Below are positions 61,959 through 64,000 of a DNA stretch of 64,000 nucleotides, one piece after another. The notes under the pieces are model-generated. The model was not told where the DNA came from, did no database searches, and saw only the letters and a program-made list of their open reading frames with translations. This DNA is from Myxococcales bacterium (GTDB taxonomy: Bacteria > Myxococcota_A > Polyangia > Polyangiales > Polyangiaceae): assembly GCA_016703425.1 (NCBI GenBank), contig JADJCA010000016.1:1-64000 (forward strand), given 5' to 3'. A program made the translations under genes and the position numbers. How positions within the stretch are numbered: the stretch's first letter is position 1; every line of letters begins with the position of its first letter.

Positions 61959-62450
61959 CTAGTCGTTTGGTGAAGAATCGCAAGGGTATCGTGAGGTCGA
62001 GGTCGCGGAGGCCTGGCCCGGGCCGGCTCCCGAGCCTGGGCCCTCGGAAGGCGCCGGCGCCGCCAATCCCTCGGCGGACGGCCCCGCGGCGTCTTCGCCG
62101 ACCTCTTCGTCGTCGCCGTCGCTGGCCTCGGCGCTGGCTTCGGCGGCGGGCGCGTCGGGCGCGCCCCAGGTGCGGAGGACCGGCTCCTCTGCGCAGCCCC
62201 TCGACGAAACCTGCGGGGCGGTCTTTCCTTTCTGGGGACCCAAGAGCGCGGCGGCGCGCTTCTCGAAGTACAGGAACCGCGCGGCGGCCATGGGCTCGAC
62301 GCGCAGCATCGGGATGACTGGCGTCTGGTTCGCGCAGCCGGCGAGGACCGTGGCCACCAGCGCGGGCCATGCGCACCGACCGAGCGCCGCCCGCGCGAAC
62401 GTGCGCCTGCAACTGGAGCGAAGCGAGAGGGAAACGCTACGGAAGAGCAC
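61959..62450 (-). CDS. Small acidic lipoprotein, 163 aa
   Basis: A signal peptide ends in LVATVLAGC, a good lipobox. The mature protein has Arg-rich sequence (MLRVEPMAAARFLYFEKRAA), a Cys (SSRGCAEEPVLRTW) and a long acidic, Ala/Pro/Gly-rich tail (DAPAAEASAEASDGDDEEVG). No family is known to me. The start is a GTG at 62450, inside the end of the upstream peptidase gene (14-bp overlap), implying cotranscription. Function unknown. Confidence 0.68.
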   Translation of the reverse strand: MLFRSVSLSLRSSCRRTFARAALGRCAWPALVATVLAGCANQTPVIPMLRVEPMAAARFLYFEKRAAALLGPQKGKTAPQVSSRGCAEEPVLRTWGAPDAPAAEASAEASDGDDEEVGEDAAGPSAEGLAAPAPSEGPGSGAGPGQASATSTSRYPCDSSPND

Positions 62451-63603
62451 GTCCCACTAAGAAACGCGCCAACGCTTCCGCCTTGGGTACGAACGTCGAG
62501 AGCTCGCTCAGCTCGTCTTTCGTGTGAAATCCCGTGCCGCGCGGGCCAAGGCCGTCGATCGACGGAATGCCCATGGCGCTCGTGGTGCTCGCGTCGGAGC
62601 CGCCGCCGATGAGCGACGCTTCGCCGGCGCCGAGGCCCGCGAGCGTCGCGGCGCGACCGTACTCTTGCATCAGGAGCGCGCTCGCGTCCGTGCGCTCGAG
62701 GGGCAAGCGCGACACGCCGCCCGTCAACTCGAGCAATGTGCCCGGCACATCGGCGCTCGCGAGGTGCCCAGCCGCCGTGAGATCAGCCACGAGGCGCTCG
62801 GCGTCGGCCTGCGTTTCGAAGCGGATGTCGAGGTTGGCCTCGGCGCGATCGGGAACGGTGTTCTTGCTCTCGCCGCCGGCGATGCGCCCCACGTTGACCG
62901 TGACGCCGCGCTCGTAGTCGGTCCTCTTCTGCGCCGCGTCGATGAAGCGCGCGAGCGCCCAGATGGCGTTCGCCCCCTCCTTGTGGTTGTTGCCGGCATG
63001 CGCCGCTTTGCCGTGCGCCACCGCCTTCATGGCGCCGGTGCCCTTGCGCCGCGTGATGATCGCGTCAGCCTTGCGACCGGCCTCGAAAACGAGCGCCGCG
63101 CCGGCGCCGGCCGCCGCGCGGACGATGACGCCCTGCCCTTCCGGCGAGCCGACCTCCTCGTCGGCCACGATCACGAGGCGCAGCGGCGACACGGCGGCGA
63201 GACCGACGGTCTCGGCAATGGCGCGGAGCGCGTAGGCGATGACCACGAGGCCGCCCTTCATGTCGAGGACGCCCGGCCCGCGGGCGAGATCGCCGTCGCG
63301 CCGATAGCCCTCAAAGGTGCCCGGCGGAAAGACCGTGTCGAGGTGCCCCACGAGGGCGATGGGCGCCGCGCCCGCGCGCCCTTCGGTCCGAAAGACGAGG
63401 TGATCGGCGAAACGCGTGCTCGTGACGATCTCGGCCGACACGCCCGCGATGGCGAAGAGATCGTCTTTGAGTCGCTCGCCCATGGTGCGGCCACCTTCGG
63501 CGTTCTCGGTGTACGAGTTGATGTGAACCAGCGGGACGAGCGACGCCTCCATCGCTTGGGCCTTGTCCGCGAGCCACTTGGCGACCGAATCTCCAGCTTG
63601 CAT
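62437..63603 (-). CDS. M20-family metallopeptidase (carboxypeptidase G2-like)
   Basis: The 388-residue enzyme has the dinuclear-zinc motifs of M20 peptidases: IALVGHLDTVFPPGTFEGYR (first metal His and Asp), GPGVLDMKGGLVVIAYALRA (second Asp), LVIVADEEVGSPEGQGVI (catalytic Glu pair), VFEAGRKADAIITRRKGTGA, and GFHTKDE near the end (His ligand). It should hydrolyse peptides or acyl-amino acids in the cytoplasm or envelope. The ATG at 63603 is preferred; an upstream TTG (63612) adds three residues. It is divergent from argC. Confidence 0.9.
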   Translation of the reverse strand: MQAGDSVAKWLADKAQAMEASLVPLVHINSYTENAEGGRTMGERLKDDLFAIAGVSAEIVTSTRFADHLVFRTEGRAGAAPIALVGHLDTVFPPGTFEGYRRDGDLARGPGVLDMKGGLVVIAYALRAIAETVGLAAVSPLRLVIVADEEVGSPEGQGVIVRAAAGAGAALVFEAGRKADAIITRRKGTGAMKAVAHGKAAHAGNNHKEGANAIWALARFIDAAQKRTDYERGVTVNVGRIAGGESKNTVPDRAEANLDIRFETQADAERLVADLTAAGHLASADVPGTLLELTGGVSRLPLERTDASALLMQEYGRAATLAGLGAGEASLIGGGSDASTTSAMGIPSIDGLGPRGTGFHTKDELSELSTFVPKAEALARFLVGRALP

Positions 63604-63734
63604 GGGCCGCAAGATACCGCGGACCGGGGCGACCTGGCGCCTCCCACGACCTCCGACGAGGCCGCGGCTCCGACGACGCCGCGAAGGCGAAATTTCCGTT
63701 TCCCACGCGCGCGCGCACGACTACTTTTCGAGCC

Positions 63735-64000
63735 ATGGCGAAGCGTTTCAAGGCCGCGATCATCGGCGGCAGCGGTTACGGCGGCGGCGAGCTCATGCGG
63801 CGGCTCCTCCAGCACCCCGACGTCGAGCTCGTGCGGGTCGCGAGCATCGACCACGTGGGCGAGCCGGTGTGGGCCGTTCACCCGAACCTCGAGGGACAAA
63901 CAGAGCTCACCTTCCAAGGCCTCCCGCCGGCGGAAGCCGCGGCGGGCATGGACGTGGTGCTCCTCGGCTTGCCCCACAAAGTGAGCGCGACGCAGATGCC
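63735..64000 (+). CDS. argC: N-acetyl-gamma-glutamyl-phosphate reductase ArgC (5' part)
   Basis: The first 88 codons are in the window. KAAIIGGSGYGGGELMRRLL is the NADP-binding GxSGYxGxEL start of ArgC, and VWAVHPNLEGQTELTFQGLP with DVVLLGLPHKVSA follows the family. The enzyme reduces N-acetylglutamyl phosphate in arginine biosynthesis. The remainder, including the catalytic Cys and His, lies beyond the window. The ATG at 63735 is clear. Confidence 0.93.
   Translation, partial: MAKRFKAAIIGGSGYGGGELMRRLLQHPDVELVRVASIDHVGEPVWAVHPNLEGQTELTFQGLPPAEAAAGMDVVLLGLPHKVSATQM

Overview
This is a high-GC chromosomal window (coding regions roughly 70% GC by eye) from a myxobacterium-like bacterium. A Polyangia-type member of Myxococcota is the best guess, from gene style alone. 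The signs are many Cys-rich and acidic-tailed lipoproteins, an IgGFc-binding-type surface protein, a receiver-DUF4388 regulator, many sensor kinases, a PilT/PilU-type motor, and dense operons with ATGA, GTGA and TTGA stop/start overlaps. No phage, CRISPR array or rRNA is visible. One tRNA, tRNA-Pro(GGG), lies at 61850-61924.

Layout: 0-3.7 kb holds the end of a DUF1016 (YhcG-type) gene, a histone-deacetylase-like gene pair and a four-helix-bundle protein. 3.8-5.3 kb holds a decayed IS481-type insertion sequence beside an 18-unit CTCGAC repeat. 5.3-9.5 kb (minus strand) has a ParA ATPase with zinc fingers plus a small partner, purH and a sigma-region-4 protein. 10.2-14.6 kb is a peptide-type ABC operon (hydrolase, permease, binding protein, permease) with no ATPase. 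14.6-18.5 kb has a receiver-DUF4388-TPR protein and an SPFH/zinc-ribbon protein. 18.7-25.5 kb carries membrane glycosyltransferase-like genes.

25.6-33.5 kb is the most distinctive region. It is a seven- or eight-gene operon joining S-adenosylmethionine decarboxylase (speD), a large DUF4178 zinc-ribbon membrane protein, a 57-residue membrane peptide, a DUF350 membrane protein, a membrane-embedded spermidine synthase (speE), a Tat-exported FAD amine oxidase and a polytopic membrane protein. It reads as a polyamine system tied to the cell envelope.

33.6-49.9 kb is signalling and envelope: polysaccharide deacetylase, two histidine kinases, a CheX-like protein, LuxR-type and GGDEF response regulators, a PP2C phosphatase, a site-2 protease, a TerB-like protein, surface lipoproteins and class III alcohol dehydrogenase. 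50-54.5 kb has purE-purK, a glutaredoxin-like lipoprotein, a glutathione peroxidase and a PilU-like ATPase. 54.6-64 kb has an internally duplicated 871-residue protein, a 21-bp-period repeat array, a secreted repeat protein, a MazF-type toxin-antitoxin pair, the tRNA, an M20 peptidase and the start of argC.

Between 35 and 54 kb at least four, probably five, otherwise good genes carry small frameshifts. Sequence error is the first explanation to test. Family names come from motif recognition without database searches.
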